Shown here in pieces: positions 8,941 through 17,825 of a DNA stretch of 58,334 nucleotides. Positions within the stretch are counted from its first letter, which is position 1. Each line of letters opens with the position of its first letter. The stretch is from Microbacteriaceae bacterium. Its GTDB lineage: Bacteria > Actinomycetota > Actinomycetes > Actinomycetales > Microbacteriaceae. Where the stretch lies: positions 1-58,334 of the forward strand of contig JAHEGA010000001.1 in assembly GCA_024639925.1 (NCBI GenBank), written 5' to 3'. The notes beneath the pieces were generated by a model. That model was not told where the DNA came from. It saw only the letters and a list, made by a program, of their open reading frames with translations, and did not search any database. A program made the translations under genes and the position numbers.

Positions 8941-9460
8941 CCTGCGCTTTGGGCAAACGGAGCCCACGCATTTGAAGAGAACGCATCGCCGCGTACCAGC
9001 GAACACCGTTTTCGACATTGTCGACACCGTATTTGGCCCTCAAACCCTTCCGGACCAGGAATCCAGCCACCGTCGCATCAATGACGGTTAGGGCAAAAAA
9101 CAGCCAGAGCACAATGATGGCGATGAACTGCGCCTGGATGGAGGGGAGAAATGTCGCGATGATCACGGCGAACATAATGGGGATCAAAAACTCGCCAAAG
9201 CTCCACCGAGAGTCCACATAGTCGCGAACCCATTTCCTTTGAGGCCCCTTGTCCCGCACCGGGAGGAAGCGCTCTTCGCCAGCTGCTAAACCCAGCCGTG
9301 CCCGCTCGCGCTCTTTCGCTAGCCGAGCGCGAGCCTCCTTGCGGTCGTTGCTGACCAGTGGGCGACGCCGTTCCGCTTCTCGATCTCGCCTCCGCGGTGT
9401 GGGACGACCCTTCCCCGCTTCGTTCTCGTTGTGGGGCTCGGAAGAATCAGATGTGCTCAC
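8915..9460 (-). CDS. DUF3043 family membrane protein
   Basis: A 181-residue protein of the actinobacterial DUF3043 family, function unknown. The first about 90 residues are hydrophilic and very rich in Arg and Glu (RRRDREAERRR), followed by two hydrophobic segments at about residues 90-108 and 113-133 and a basic tail. GTG at 9460 (MSTSDSSEP) is chosen because AGAGAGG lies 6 nt upstream; a longer frame from 9601 adds a Cys/Trp-rich stretch overlapping erpA and is unlikely. Its place between pyrD and the erpA-cta genes is common in relatives. Confidence 0.75.
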   Translation of the reverse strand: MSTSDSSEPHNENEAGKGRPTPRRRDREAERRRPLVSNDRKEARARLAKERERARLGLAAGEERFLPVRDKGPQRKWVRDYVDSRWSFGEFLIPIMFAVIIATFLPSIQAQFIAIIVLWLFFALTVIDATVAGFLVRKGLRAKYGVDNVENGVRWYAAMRSLQMRGLRLPKAQVKRGEKPR

Positions 9461-9555
9461 GGGGCGCCTCTCTTTTCGCTTGCACCAGAGTACCGGGGGA
9501 TACCAGCAGTAGCTTTCACGGCGTGGGTGCTCAGCTTCGACCCACGCGAGCCGAT

Positions 9556-9561
9556 TACACT
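9556..9561 (+). promoter_or_regulatory. Probable -10 box of erpA
   Basis: TACACT lies 22 nt before the erpA ATG; the leader contains TAGGAGG at 9571-9577. No convincing -35 element. Confidence 0.3.
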
Positions 9562-9582
9562 GAAGGCAAGTAGGAGGACACC

Positions 9583-9930
9583 ATGACCGAAACCCTGTCA
9601 CCCAGCCACAACGTGGTCCTTACGGACACGGCGGCTTCCAAAGTGAAGAACCTGCTCGAGCAGGAGGGTCGCGACGACCTGCGTTTGCGCGTTGCTGTGC
9701 AGCCGGGCGGGTGCTCCGGCTTGATCTACCAATTGTTCTTTGATGAGCGTTTGATGGAGGACGACCTTGTTCGAGACTTCGATGGTGTCGAAGTCGTCGT
9801 GGACAAAATGAGTTCCCCCTACATCGATGGCGCGTCTGTCGATTTTGAAGACACGATTCAGAAGCAGGGCTTCACCATCGACAATCCAAATGCCCAGGGT
9901 TCCTGTGCCTGCGGAGACAGTTTTAGCTAG
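9583..9930 (+). CDS. erpA: Iron-sulfur cluster insertion protein, ErpA/HesB type
   Basis: An A-type Fe-S carrier of 115 residues that receives clusters from the SUF machinery and delivers them to apo-enzymes. The three ligand cysteines of the family are present: Cys44 in GGCSG, and Cys108 and Cys110 in the C-terminal CACG. A strong ribosome binding site (AGGAGG) precedes ATG 9583. It sits just before the cytochrome oxidase genes, a conserved neighbour in Microbacteriaceae. The SUF cluster that would supply it is at the far end of the window. Confidence 0.9.
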   Translation: MTETLSPSHNVVLTDTAASKVKNLLEQEGRDDLRLRVAVQPGGCSGLIYQLFFDERLMEDDLVRDFDGVEVVVDKMSSPYIDGASVDFEDTIQKQGFTIDNPNAQGSCACGDSFS

Positions 9931-9974
9931 GAAATTCCCAGCTTTTTCGGCCCAGTCGGGCTGAAGCGATGTCG

Positions 9975-9980
9975 TAGACT
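9975..9980 (+). promoter_or_regulatory. Probable -10 box of the ctaCDF operon
   Basis: TAGACT lies 36 nt before the ctaC GTG; the resulting leader of about 30 nt carries AAAGGG near the start codon. No clear -35. Confidence 0.3.
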
Positions 9981-10016
9981 GAGCACGTAATTGCGGAGAA
10001 ACGCGAAAGGGTTGTA

Positions 10017-10880
10017 GTGCGCCAGAGATTCACCCGTGGATTAAAAGGGGCATCTGTCCTTACCCTCGTCGCCCTTGTTCTCGCGGGGTGCACCCAGCAA
10101 TCGATGTTGGGGTGGTTGCCTGCCGAACGTGGCCTGACTAACCAGGTTGACCGAGTTATTGACCTGTGGGTCGTGTCGTGGATTGTTCTGATCGTCATCG
10201 GTGTGATCACCTGGATTTTGATCATCTGGGCAGCAGTTGTTTATCGGCGCCGTAAGGGCCAAACGGGAATGCCCGCCCAACTGCGTTACAACATGCCGAT
10301 TGAGACTTTTTACACGGTGGTCCCGCTGATCCTGGTTCTGGGATTGTTTGCCTTCACCGCTCGGGATCAGATCGAAATCGAAAGTCCGCTCCCGGACCCC
10401 GATGTCTCGATCGAGGTGTACGGAAAGCGTTGGGCTTGGGACTTTAACTATCTCAATGAGAACGTCTACTACGCGGGTATTCAAGCCCAAGAACTTCCTG
10501 GCGGCAGCATCGACACCGATGTGCTTCCCAAGATGTATCTTCCGGTAGACCAAAAGGTGGAAATCAAGATTGAATCGCGCGACGTGATTCACTCGTTCTG
10601 GATCATCGACTTCCTGTACAAGAAAGACATGATCCCCGCTCGAACTAACTACTGGTACTTCATCCCCCAGGAAGAGGGCGTTTTCCGGGGCAAGTGTGCT
10701 GAGCTGTGCGGTGAATACCACTCGCTCATGCTCTTCGAAGTGCACGTGGTTTCCCAGGCGGAATACGACCGTCGTATCTCGGCACTTCGAGCAGAGGGCA
10801 ATGTGGGTCGTCTTGGGCCCGAGCTCAATGTTCTTCAAAACCTGCCCGGTACGGCACCTGTTAGCGAAAGGGAAGAGTAA
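10017..10880 (+). CDS. ctaC: Cytochrome c oxidase subunit II
   Basis: Subunit II of the aa3 oxidase, 287 residues, carrying the CuA centre that takes electrons from the bcc complex. It has an N-terminal lipoprotein signal with lipobox LAGC (Cys25), two membrane helices at about residues 52-74 and 97-115, then the cupredoxin domain. The CuA ligands are His192, Cys227, Glu229, Cys231, His235 and Met238 (CAELCGEYHSLM). GTG start with AAAGGG upstream. The next gene starts right after its stop. Processing needs Lgt and LspA, neither of which is in the window. Confidence 0.95.
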   Translation: MRQRFTRGLKGASVLTLVALVLAGCTQQSMLGWLPAERGLTNQVDRVIDLWVVSWIVLIVIGVITWILIIWAAVVYRRRKGQTGMPAQLRYNMPIETFYTVVPLILVLGLFAFTARDQIEIESPLPDPDVSIEVYGKRWAWDFNYLNENVYYAGIQAQELPGGSIDTDVLPKMYLPVDQKVEIKIESRDVIHSFWIIDFLYKKDMIPARTNYWYFIPQEEGVFRGKCAELCGEYHSLMLFEVHVVSQAEYDRRISALRAEGNVGRLGPELNVLQNLPGTAPVSEREE

Positions 10881-12590
10881 ATGACTCAGACGGCTCCCCG
10901 ACCCACGGTTACCGAGGTTCCCCCGGGCCTCTCTAACCCTTCCGTCGCTCGCAAGGGCAATGTCTTTGTGGACTGGTTGACCACGACCGACCACAAGAAG
11001 GTGGGCTACCTCTACCTGATGACGTCTTTCGCCTACTTCCTCATTGGGGGAGTGATGGCCCTGGTCATCCGGGCGCAACTTTTTGCTCCGGGCCTTGAGG
11101 TTGTGGCCACGAAGGAGCAGTACAACCAGCTCTTCACGATGCACGGGACAATCATGCTGTTGATGTTCGCAACCCCTCTATTTGCGGGCTTCGCCAACGT
11201 GTTGATGCCCTTGCAAATTGGTGCGCCTGATGTTGCCTTCCCGCGTCTGAATGCGCTGGCTTACTGGTTCTTCAGCTTCGGGTCGCTCATCGCGGTTGCC
11301 GGGTTCTTGACCCCTCAGGGCGCCGCCTCGTTCGGTTGGTTTGCCTACACGCCGCTCTCTAGCCAGACCTTTTCTCCGGGTCTCGGGGGAAATATGTGGG
11401 TGCTTGGCCTGGGTCTCAGCGGCTTTGGAACCATTTTGGGTGCGGTCAATTTCATCACCACAATCATTACGATGCGCGTGCCCGGAATGACGATGTGGCG
11501 CATGCCCATCTTCACCTGGAACACTCTGGTTACCTCGATTCTCGTGATTTTGGCCTTCCCCGTGCTGGCTGCCGCGATGTTGTCGCTCGGTGCAGACCGC
11601 ATCTTTGGGTCCCATGTGTACGACGCGGCGAATGGTGGGGCCATCTTGTGGCAACACTTGTTCTGGTTCTTTGGGCATCCAGAGGTTTACATCATCGCTT
11701 TGCCGTTCTTTGGGATTGTTTCGGAGATCTTCCCCGTTTTCAGTCGCAAGCCGATTTTTGGATACAAGACCCTGGTCTATGCCACGATCGCGATTGGCGC
11801 GCTGTCGATGACGGTGTGGGCACACCACATGTACGTCACAGGGTCAGTTTTGCTGCCTTTCTTCGCCCTTATGACGATGTTGATTGCGGTTCCCACGGGT
11901 GTAAAGATCTTCAACTGGATCGGGACGATGTGGCGGGGCTCGGTCACCTTCGAAACGCCGTTGGTGTTCGCATTGGGCTTCCTCATCTCCTTTGTCTTCG
12001 GTGGTCTGACGGGGGTCATTCTCGCCTCACCACCGCTTGACTTCCACGTCTCCGATTCCTACTTCGTGGTGGCTCACTTCCACTATGTGGTCTTTGGAAC
12101 TGTGGTGTTCGCTATGTTTGCCGGCTTCTACTTCTGGTGGCCGAAGTTCACCGGAAAGATGTTGAACGAGTCCCTCGGGCACATTCACTTCTGGATTCTG
12201 TTCATCGGTTTCCACATGACTTTCCTCATTCAGCACTGGTTGGGAGTAATGGGAATGCCTCGCCGCTACGCGACGTATTTGCCGGAGGATGGATTCACGT
12301 GGATGAATCAGCTCTCGACTGTTGGCTCAATCTTCCTCGCCTTGTCGATGATTCCGTTCCTGTTGAACGTCTACCTGACGGCACGCAACGGTCAGAAGGT
12401 CACCACCAACGACCCGTGGGGTTATGGCCGCTCGCTAGAGTGGGCGACAAGCTGTCCTCCGCCGCGTCACAACTTCAACTCCATTCCTCGGATTCGCTCG
12501 GAGTCTCCCGCATTTGACCTGAACCACCCGGAGATTGCGTTGCCGGCGGTAGAGGCCACCAAGGCCCCAGCAACGGCAGGGAAGTCCTAG
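10881..12590 (+). CDS. ctaD: Cytochrome c oxidase subunit I
   Basis: The catalytic haem-copper subunit of the aa3 oxidase, 569 residues with about twelve membrane helices. Metal ligands are all visible: His88 and His401 for low-spin haem a, His399 for haem a3, and His266, His315 and His316 for CuB, with the cross-linked Tyr270 in the HPEVY motif (proton K channel). The start codon immediately follows the ctaC stop, and AAGGGAAGAG gives a strong ribosome binding site. It reduces oxygen to water and pumps protons. Confidence 0.97.
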   Translation: MTQTAPRPTVTEVPPGLSNPSVARKGNVFVDWLTTTDHKKVGYLYLMTSFAYFLIGGVMALVIRAQLFAPGLEVVATKEQYNQLFTMHGTIMLLMFATPLFAGFANVLMPLQIGAPDVAFPRLNALAYWFFSFGSLIAVAGFLTPQGAASFGWFAYTPLSSQTFSPGLGGNMWVLGLGLSGFGTILGAVNFITTIITMRVPGMTMWRMPIFTWNTLVTSILVILAFPVLAAAMLSLGADRIFGSHVYDAANGGAILWQHLFWFFGHPEVYIIALPFFGIVSEIFPVFSRKPIFGYKTLVYATIAIGALSMTVWAHHMYVTGSVLLPFFALMTMLIAVPTGVKIFNWIGTMWRGSVTFETPLVFALGFLISFVFGGLTGVILASPPLDFHVSDSYFVVAHFHYVVFGTVVFAMFAGFYFWWPKFTGKMLNESLGHIHFWILFIGFHMTFLIQHWLGVMGMPRRYATYLPEDGFTWMNQLSTVGSIFLALSMIPFLLNVYLTARNGQKVTTNDPWGYGRSLEWATSCPPPRHNFNSIPRIRSESPAFDLNHPEIALPAVEATKAPATAGKS

Positions 12591-12594
12591 ATCC

Positions 12595-13011
12595 ATGAAG
12601 ACGAACATTGTTCTCCTGCTGGTTCTGACGGCCTATTTCTTTGTACTGACAGCGATTTACACGGTGTGGTCAGTGATTGACACCCAAGAAGTGGAATGGA
12701 TTGGAACCCTCGCCATCGGCTTGAGCGGTGTGTTGACGGTGTTCATTGCCTTCTTCCTGCAGATCCAGTTGAAAAACCAGGGCGGGGACCTACCGGAGGA
12801 CCAGCTCGAGGCGAATGTTGACGATGGGGAGCCTGAACTCGGGTTCTTTAGCCCCTGGAGCTGGTGGCCGGTCATTCTTGCTGGCGGTGCTGCTATCGCC
12901 TTCCTGGGCTTTGCGGTAGGTATTTGGGTTGCCTATTACGCCATCCCGTTCATTGTTATCGGACTCGTGGGCTGGACATATGAGTACTACCGGGGGTATT
13001 TTGCCCGCTAG
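12595..13011 (+). CDS. ctaF: Cytochrome c oxidase subunit 4 (actinobacterial CtaF)
   Basis: A small 138-residue accessory subunit of the actinobacterial aa3 oxidase, found with ctaC and ctaD. Four hydrophobic stretches are visible, at about residues 5-25, 38-58, 87-105 and 110-128, with an acidic loop (residues 62-82) between the second and third. It starts 4 nt after ctaD with GGGAAG upstream. Its 3' end overlaps the following acetyltransferase gene. Confidence 0.9.
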   Translation: MKTNIVLLLVLTAYFFVLTAIYTVWSVIDTQEVEWIGTLAIGLSGVLTVFIAFFLQIQLKNQGGDLPEDQLEANVDDGEPELGFFSPWSWWPVILAGGAAIAFLGFAVGIWVAYYAIPFIVIGLVGWTYEYYRGYFAR

Positions 13012-13444
13012 CGCGCTCACGGTGCGCCAGGCAGAGTCGGGTGATGAGTCGGCAGTCGCCGTCCTGGCCGGGCGTCTTGGCGCTCCAGGAGCCCACTCGG
13101 TGGAAAAGTTCACCGCAGCATTTGCGGATGTGTTGGCGGATGCGCCTCGAACTCTCGTCCATGTGGCGGAGAGCGATGGACGCGTGGTTGGCTATGCGCT
13201 GACCACAGTCAATACCCTTCTGTACACGCAGGGGCTCTCAGCGCAGCTTCAAGAGATCGTTGTGGATGACACAGCCACTGCCTCAGGAGTGGGAACCGCA
13301 CTGGTGAGAGCTGTGGAAGCGGCCTGTGAGGCGGCTGGGGTTCTTCAGCTCACCGTGGCTTCACGCCGCGCGGGTGGTTTTTATGATCGTCTCGGCTACA
13401 CCCAACAGGCCGAATACATGCGCCGGGTGTTCCCCTCCTCTTAG
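12980..13444 (+). CDS. GNAT family N-acetyltransferase
   Basis: A 154-residue protein with the GNAT fold: LTVRQAESGDE at the start, the central strand LQEIVVDDTATASGVGTALVRAVE (split acetyl-CoA loop around SGVGTAL, a variant of the usual R/QxxGxG/A), and FYDRLGYTQQAEYMRRVF near the end. The substrate is unknown. ATG at 12980 overlaps ctaF by 32 nt; GTG 13022 is an alternative start that removes the overlap. It ends the rightward oxidase operon and may be a passenger rather than a respiratory gene. Confidence 0.75.
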   Translation: MSTTGGILPASALTVRQAESGDESAVAVLAGRLGAPGAHSVEKFTAAFADVLADAPRTLVHVAESDGRVVGYALTTVNTLLYTQGLSAQLQEIVVDDTATASGVGTALVRAVEAACEAAGVLQLTVASRRAGGFYDRLGYTQQAEYMRRVFPSS

Positions 13445-13618
13445 CCTCACTGCTCGCGGGAGAGAACAGTGTCCCGCTGAGGTGTACTGCCAGGGCTTGC
13501 CGGTGCTGCAGTCGCTCCTTAGTGAACTGCTTCTCTCGGAGTTACCGGCACAGGAGAACATGCGTTTAACCGTGTGAGGGCGGCCCCGTCCGGAGCCGCC
13601 CTCACACGATGGTGTGAA
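13445..13618. other. Intergenic region between converging respiratory operons
   Basis: 174 nt between the acetyltransferase and qcrB stops. No reading frame with a ribosome binding site or family resemblance was found in it. The only clear structure is the long hairpin at 13571-13608. Confidence 0.6.
13571..13608. terminator. 14-bp hairpin, bidirectional terminator candidate
   Basis: CGTGTGAGGGCGGC (13571-13584) pairs perfectly with GCCGCCCTCACACG (13595-13608) around a 10-nt loop. It stands exactly between the convergent cta and qcr operons. No T run follows on either side, as is common for high-GC actinobacterial hairpins, so it may stop transcription in both directions or protect mRNA 3' ends. 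Confidence 0.7.
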
Positions 13619-15226
13619 CTAGTGTCGCGAAGATTCCAATTCGCGAGCATCGACCGGCTCAACACGGTCTTCAAAGAACCAGCGAGACATACTGGCACGA
13701 AGCCGTGTGCCCACCGTGATTTTGCCCTGGTCGTTCGGGCGCACAGTGAGGGGCTGGTATTCGGTGTAGTCCAGAAGCTTCCAGCGTTCGTAGTCCGAGA
13801 GCTGCTCGTGGACCTCGATGTACTCACCACCGGGAAGACGGACGATTCGGCCGCTCTCGTACCCGTGGAGAGAGATTTCGCGGTCTTTACGCTGAAGAGC
13901 CAGACAGGTTCGTTTGGTGATGATGTAGGCGGCAATAGGTGCCACAAAGAACAGCACTTGAAGAGTGGTAATCACTCCCTCGATACTCATGCCAAAGTGT
14001 GTCGCAATGAGGTCCGAGCTCGCAGCTGCCCAGAGGACGGCGTAGAAGGTAACACCCGCGGCACCGATTCCCGTCCGGGTCGGGGCGTTACGGGGACGGT
14101 CAGCAATGTGGTGCTCACGCTTGTCCCCGGTCACCCAGGCTTCAAAGAAGGGGTAAAGAGCAACGGCCACGAGAAGAACAATCAGCACCACGGTGGGAAC
14201 CAGGATGTTCATGGGCCACGTGTACCCAAAGGCCACAAACTCCCAGCCGGGCGGAATCAACCTCAAAGCACCATCGGCGAAGCCGATATACCAGTCCGGT
14301 TGTGTTCCCGCCGAAACAGGGGAGGGGTCGTATGGCCCATAGTTCCATATCGGGTTGATCGTAAAGAGCGAGGCAATCAGCATGATCACACCAAAAACCA
14401 GGAAGAAGAACCCTCCTGCTTTCGCGGCAAACACGGGCATGACGGGGGAGCCAACGACGTTGTCGTTGGTCCGGCCAGGCCCAGCAAACTGGGTGTGCTT
14501 GTTGACGACAAGAAGCACCATGTGAATGGCCAGCGTGGCGATCAAAATGGCCGGCAACAGCATGATGTGCAGAACGTAGAGGCGCTGAATCACGTCGGTC
14601 CCGGGGAACTCATCACCGAAGAAGAGGTAGGACATCCACACGCCCACCACCGGGAAAGCCTTGATCATCCCGTCGATGATGCGCAGTCCGTTTCCAGAGA
14701 GCAGGTCATCCGGGAGGCTGTAGCCGGTGAACCCCAGTGCCATTGCAAGAACGAAGAGCAGGAACCCGACGATCCAGTTCAATTCACGGGGCTTGCGGAA
14801 GGCTCCTGTGAAGAACACCCGAAGCATGTGAAGACCAACAGATGCGACAAACAACAGAGCCGACCAGTGGTGGACCTGCCTCATGAGGAGACCGCCACGT
14901 ACGTCAAAGGAGATATCGAGAGCCGTGTGATACGCCACCGACATCTCAATTCCCTTGAGAGGGAGGTAGGACCCTTCGTACTCCACCTCGGTCATCGAGG
15001 GGTCATAGAAGAAGGTCAAGAACGTGCCCGAGATGAGGATGACCACGAAGCTATAGAGAGCGACCTCACCCAGCATGAATGACCAGTGGTCGGGGAAGAT
15101 TTTGCGACCCAGGGTCTTCACTGCCGTCGAGGCGCTGGTGCGCTCGTCGACGTAATTTGCTGCCCACCCAGTGAAACGCATTCCGCGCCCGGGGGCTTGG
15201 GTGTTGTTATCTAGAGTGTTCGTCAT
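13619..15226 (-). CDS. qcrB: Cytochrome bc1 complex cytochrome b subunit
   Basis: The quinol-oxidising cytochrome b of the actinobacterial bcc complex, 535 residues. Helix B carries His119 and His133 (14 apart) and helix D carries His220 and His235, the four ligands of the two b haems. The long C-terminal cytoplasmic extension after the last helix (about residues 440-535) is typical of actinobacteria. ATG overlaps the qcrA stop by 4 nt (ATGA). It is the last gene of the ctaE-qcrCAB operon. Confidence 0.97.
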   Translation of the reverse strand: MTNTLDNNTQAPGRGMRFTGWAANYVDERTSASTAVKTLGRKIFPDHWSFMLGEVALYSFVVILISGTFLTFFYDPSMTEVEYEGSYLPLKGIEMSVAYHTALDISFDVRGGLLMRQVHHWSALLFVASVGLHMLRVFFTGAFRKPRELNWIVGFLLFVLAMALGFTGYSLPDDLLSGNGLRIIDGMIKAFPVVGVWMSYLFFGDEFPGTDVIQRLYVLHIMLLPAILIATLAIHMVLLVVNKHTQFAGPGRTNDNVVGSPVMPVFAAKAGGFFFLVFGVIMLIASLFTINPIWNYGPYDPSPVSAGTQPDWYIGFADGALRLIPPGWEFVAFGYTWPMNILVPTVVLIVLLVAVALYPFFEAWVTGDKREHHIADRPRNAPTRTGIGAAGVTFYAVLWAAASSDLIATHFGMSIEGVITTLQVLFFVAPIAAYIITKRTCLALQRKDREISLHGYESGRIVRLPGGEYIEVHEQLSDYERWKLLDYTEYQPLTVRPNDQGKITVGTRLRASMSRWFFEDRVEPVDARELESSRH

Positions 15227-16281
15227 TTCTCACGCTCCCAGAAACTAGGCCCCACCGGTTCGGTGAAGTCGCTTTGTGCTACTAGGTATCCTTCCGCATC
15301 AATGGTGATAGGAAGCTGTGGAAGTGGTCTGGCGGCAGGGCCGAAAATCACTTCACATTCGTTGGCCACATCAAACTCGGATTGGTGGCATGGGCACAAG
15401 AGGTGGTGAGTCTGCTGTTCATACAGAGCAACAGGGCAGCCGACGTGGGTGCAAATCTTCGAATAGGCCACAATGCCCTGGTAGGACCAGGACGCGCGCT
15501 CGGGACGTTCGTTCAGTTCGTCTTCGGGCAGACGCATCAACAAGACGGCAGCCTTGGCTTTTTCTTCCAGGCGGTGCTTCTCTAGCTCCATGAGACCCTC
15601 AGGAACCACGTGGAAAGCAGAGCCAATCGTGACCTCGGAGGCTTTGATCGGGATGCCGGAGGGATCCTGCGCCAGACGGACGCCTTCAGCCCACAGCGTT
15701 TGCTTCATCAGCTTCACTGGGTCCTTGGCAGGCGCAAGGTCACGGAACAGCACGACAGCGGGCACGGGGGTGGCAATGAGTGCACCCAGCAGAGTGTTAC
15801 GAACAAGGGAACGTCGGGTGAAACCCGACTCCTTATTTGCTTGGGAGAACATCTCCACAGCGGTCTGACGAGTCTCTTCGTCGCCGCGTGTGGGGTGGCG
15901 CTCCTCCACGAGTTCATGCCCGTGCATCAGTGATTTAGCCCAGTTCACGGCTCCAATGCCGACGCCCAAGAGACCGATCGCGAGGCCAAGTCCCACAAAC
16001 ATGTTGTTGAGACGCACCGACTGCATGTCACCGGGGATGATCGGGAACACCACGTAGGAAACGGCGGCAATCAATGATCCGGCAATGGACAGAGTGAAGA
16101 ACAGCGAAATCCGGCGCTCGGCCTTTTTCTCTTCTTTCGGATCGAGGTCCGTGATGCGCTGGTGCTCGGGCTCTAGGCCGGGGTTTTGCACGGCATCGGA
16201 TCGCACTACAGCGGTGCCGCGATCGTTGTCTTCAGGCTGTTCGCTGGCGACAACGTCGGTGCTGGGAGGCTTCTGGGCCAT
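15223..16281 (-). CDS. qcrA: Rieske iron-sulfur subunit of the bcc complex
   Basis: A 352-residue ubiquinol-cytochrome c reductase Rieske protein. Three hydrophobic helices in the N-terminal half (about 58-80, 92-115, 160-180) are the actinobacterial pattern. The 2Fe-2S cluster is bound by CTHVGC (Cys277, His279, with Cys282 for the disulfide) and CPCHQS (Cys296, His299, with Cys298). The first 55 residues are charged and probably cytoplasmic. It lies 20 nt after qcrC and overlaps qcrB by 4 nt. Confidence 0.96.
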   Translation of the reverse strand: MAQKPPSTDVVASEQPEDNDRGTAVVRSDAVQNPGLEPEHQRITDLDPKEEKKAERRISLFFTLSIAGSLIAAVSYVVFPIIPGDMQSVRLNNMFVGLGLAIGLLGVGIGAVNWAKSLMHGHELVEERHPTRGDEETRQTAVEMFSQANKESGFTRRSLVRNTLLGALIATPVPAVVLFRDLAPAKDPVKLMKQTLWAEGVRLAQDPSGIPIKASEVTIGSAFHVVPEGLMELEKHRLEEKAKAAVLLMRLPEDELNERPERASWSYQGIVAYSKICTHVGCPVALYEQQTHHLLCPCHQSEFDVANECEVIFGPAARPLPQLPITIDAEGYLVAQSDFTEPVGPSFWEREK

Positions 16282-16301
16282 CGTGATGAAGTCCTTTCGA
16301 C

Positions 16302-17096
16302 CTAGTTAGAGCGAGCAGTGAGCCAGATGGCAACGGCTATGAGGCCCCCGAGGCCAATCAGCCAGATAAACAGCCCCTCGGAGACCGGCCCCAAGCTACC
16401 CAGCGAGAATCCACCGACAGAGGGGTTCTCGTCCATGTATTTGAGGTAGCTGATGACGTCGTTCTTTTCTTCGGGGGAGAGGTTCATGTCGCTAAACACC
16501 GGCATGTTCTGTGGGCCTGTGACCATGGCGGCATAAATGTTGATGGGCTGCAGGTCCCGGAGGTGAGGCGCATACTTGCCTTCTGTGAGGGCGCCACCAG
16601 CACCAGCCACGTTGTGGCACATTGCGCAGTTGATACGGAAGAGTTCGGCACCGTTGGCGACATCACCTTGCGCGTCGTAATACTTCGGGTCGGGGAGTCC
16701 CGGCCCCGGAGCCAACGACGCCACCCACGCAGCCATCGCATCTGTCTGAGGCTGCGTGAACTGCACGGGCTTGACTGCGGCTTGCGGGCCGGAGGCAGCC
16801 ATCGGCATACGACCGGTGCTGACCTGGAAGTCCACGGAGAGAGCTCCCACACCGATAACCGAGGGGCCTGCTTCGCTTCCTTCACCGCTCATGCCGTGGC
16901 AGCTGGCGCAGTTGGCCATAAACAGCTTCTCGCCCTCTTCGACGAGCGCTTCCGCCGCCAGGGGAGTGGTCTCCGCGTGGGCGATGCCAGCACTGGTGGC
17001 GGCGTAAGCCCCACCAGTCGCGAAAAGACCAATGACCAGCAGTAACGCACCAAAGAGGGGGTGGCGGCGACCTGAACGACGAGCGGACTGAGTCAT
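16302..17096 (-). CDS. qcrC: Dihaem cytochrome c subunit of the bcc complex
   Basis: A 264-residue membrane-bound dihaem cytochrome c that replaces soluble cytochrome c between the bc1 part and the oxidase in actinobacteria. Two CxxCH sites are present: CASCH (Cys63, Cys66, His67) and CAMCH (Cys157, Cys160, His161). An N-terminal hydrophobic segment (13-33) and a C-terminal helix (about 242-260) anchor it. ATG at 17096 (MTQSARR) is chosen over a longer frame from 17159 since it starts just before the signal segment and has AAGGA upstream. Confidence 0.94.
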   Translation of the reverse strand: MTQSARRSGRRHPLFGALLLVIGLFATGGAYAATSAGIAHAETTPLAAEALVEEGEKLFMANCASCHGMSGEGSEAGPSVIGVGALSVDFQVSTGRMPMAASGPQAAVKPVQFTQPQTDAMAAWVASLAPGPGLPDPKYYDAQGDVANGAELFRINCAMCHNVAGAGGALTEGKYAPHLRDLQPINIYAAMVTGPQNMPVFSDMNLSPEEKNDVISYLKYMDENPSVGGFSLGSLGPVSEGLFIWLIGLGGLIAVAIWLTARSN

Positions 17097-17119
17097 AGGG
17101 TTCTGCTTATCCTTTTCGG

Positions 17120-17749
17120 CTATTGGAGGATGTAAATGACGAGGAAGAGACCGATCCACACCACGTCAACGAAGTGCCAGTAATACGAAACCACAATTGC
17201 ACTGGTCGCCTCGCGGTGTGTGAACGTTTTAACAGCGTATGCACGGCCGATTACCAGCAAGAAGGCAATCAAGCCGCCGGTCACGTGGAGCCCGTGGAAC
17301 CCTGTTGTGAGGTAAAACGCTGAGCCGTAAGCATCCGACGCAAGGGTGACGCCCTCCGACACCAGGACCGCGTACTCATAGATCTGGCCACCGATGAAGA
17401 TTGCGCCCATGACGTAGGTCAGGAAGAACCACTCGATCATGCCCCACTGGGTTGGTTTCCAGCCGGTGGCGCGAGGCTGTAACCGCTCGGCGGCAAACAC
17501 CCCGAATTGAGCGGTGACGGACGACAAAACCAAGATGGTGGTGTTCACTGCGGCGAAGGGAATATCAAGCAGGCCCGTGTTGAACTCCCAGAGCTCTGGG
17601 GAAGTGGACCGAAGCGTGAAGTAGATGGCAAACAAGCCAGCGAAGAACATGACTTCGCTGCCCAGCCAGACGATGGTTCCGACCGCAACAGTGTTGGGAC
17701 GATTCACGGTGGGCACGGATAAACCTTGGGAAAGAGATGCGCTACTCAC
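17120..17749 (-). CDS. ctaE: Cytochrome c oxidase subunit III
   Basis: Subunit III of the aa3 oxidase, 209 residues, with five hydrophobic helices and the conserved GFHGLHVTGG and YWHFVDVVWIGLF motifs. It heads the leftward ctaE-qcrC-qcrA-qcrB operon, the standard actinobacterial order. GTG at 17749 (MSSASLSQG) is preferred because CATAAT lies 6 nt upstream, implying a leaderless message; the longer frame from 17818 would run over that promoter. It is divergent from trpD. Confidence 0.93.
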   Translation of the reverse strand: MSSASLSQGLSVPTVNRPNTVAVGTIVWLGSEVMFFAGLFAIYFTLRSTSPELWEFNTGLLDIPFAAVNTTILVLSSVTAQFGVFAAERLQPRATGWKPTQWGMIEWFFLTYVMGAIFIGGQIYEYAVLVSEGVTLASDAYGSAFYLTTGFHGLHVTGGLIAFLLVIGRAYAVKTFTHREATSAIVVSYYWHFVDVVWIGLFLVIYILQ

Positions 17750-17761
17750 CCGTCCATTATG
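17750..17761 (-). promoter_or_regulatory. Leaderless promoter of ctaE-qcrCAB
   Basis: Minus-strand CATAAT (17761-17756), five of six matches to TATAAT, followed by 6 nt and the GTG start. It lies back to back with the trpD promoter. Confidence 0.5.
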
Positions 17762-17812
17762 CCTGATGTCCACCTGGAGCTTTGCTCCACGACATGCTGA
17801 GAATTCGCCCCG

Positions 17813-17825
17813 TAACATGGTGAAT
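17813..17825 (+). promoter_or_regulatory. Leaderless promoter of trpD
   Basis: TAACAT (17813-17818), then 7 nt to ATG 17826. No ribosome binding site is seen, which supports this start over ATG 17817 inside the hexamer. Confidence 0.45.

Noticed and set aside
13574..15082. Open frame of 502 codons on the plus strand
   Set aside because: It lies wholly opposite qcrB, whose haem ligands and membrane helices are clear. The plus-strand product is hydrophilic, rich in His, Gly and Lys, and matches no family; it is a shadow of codon bias.
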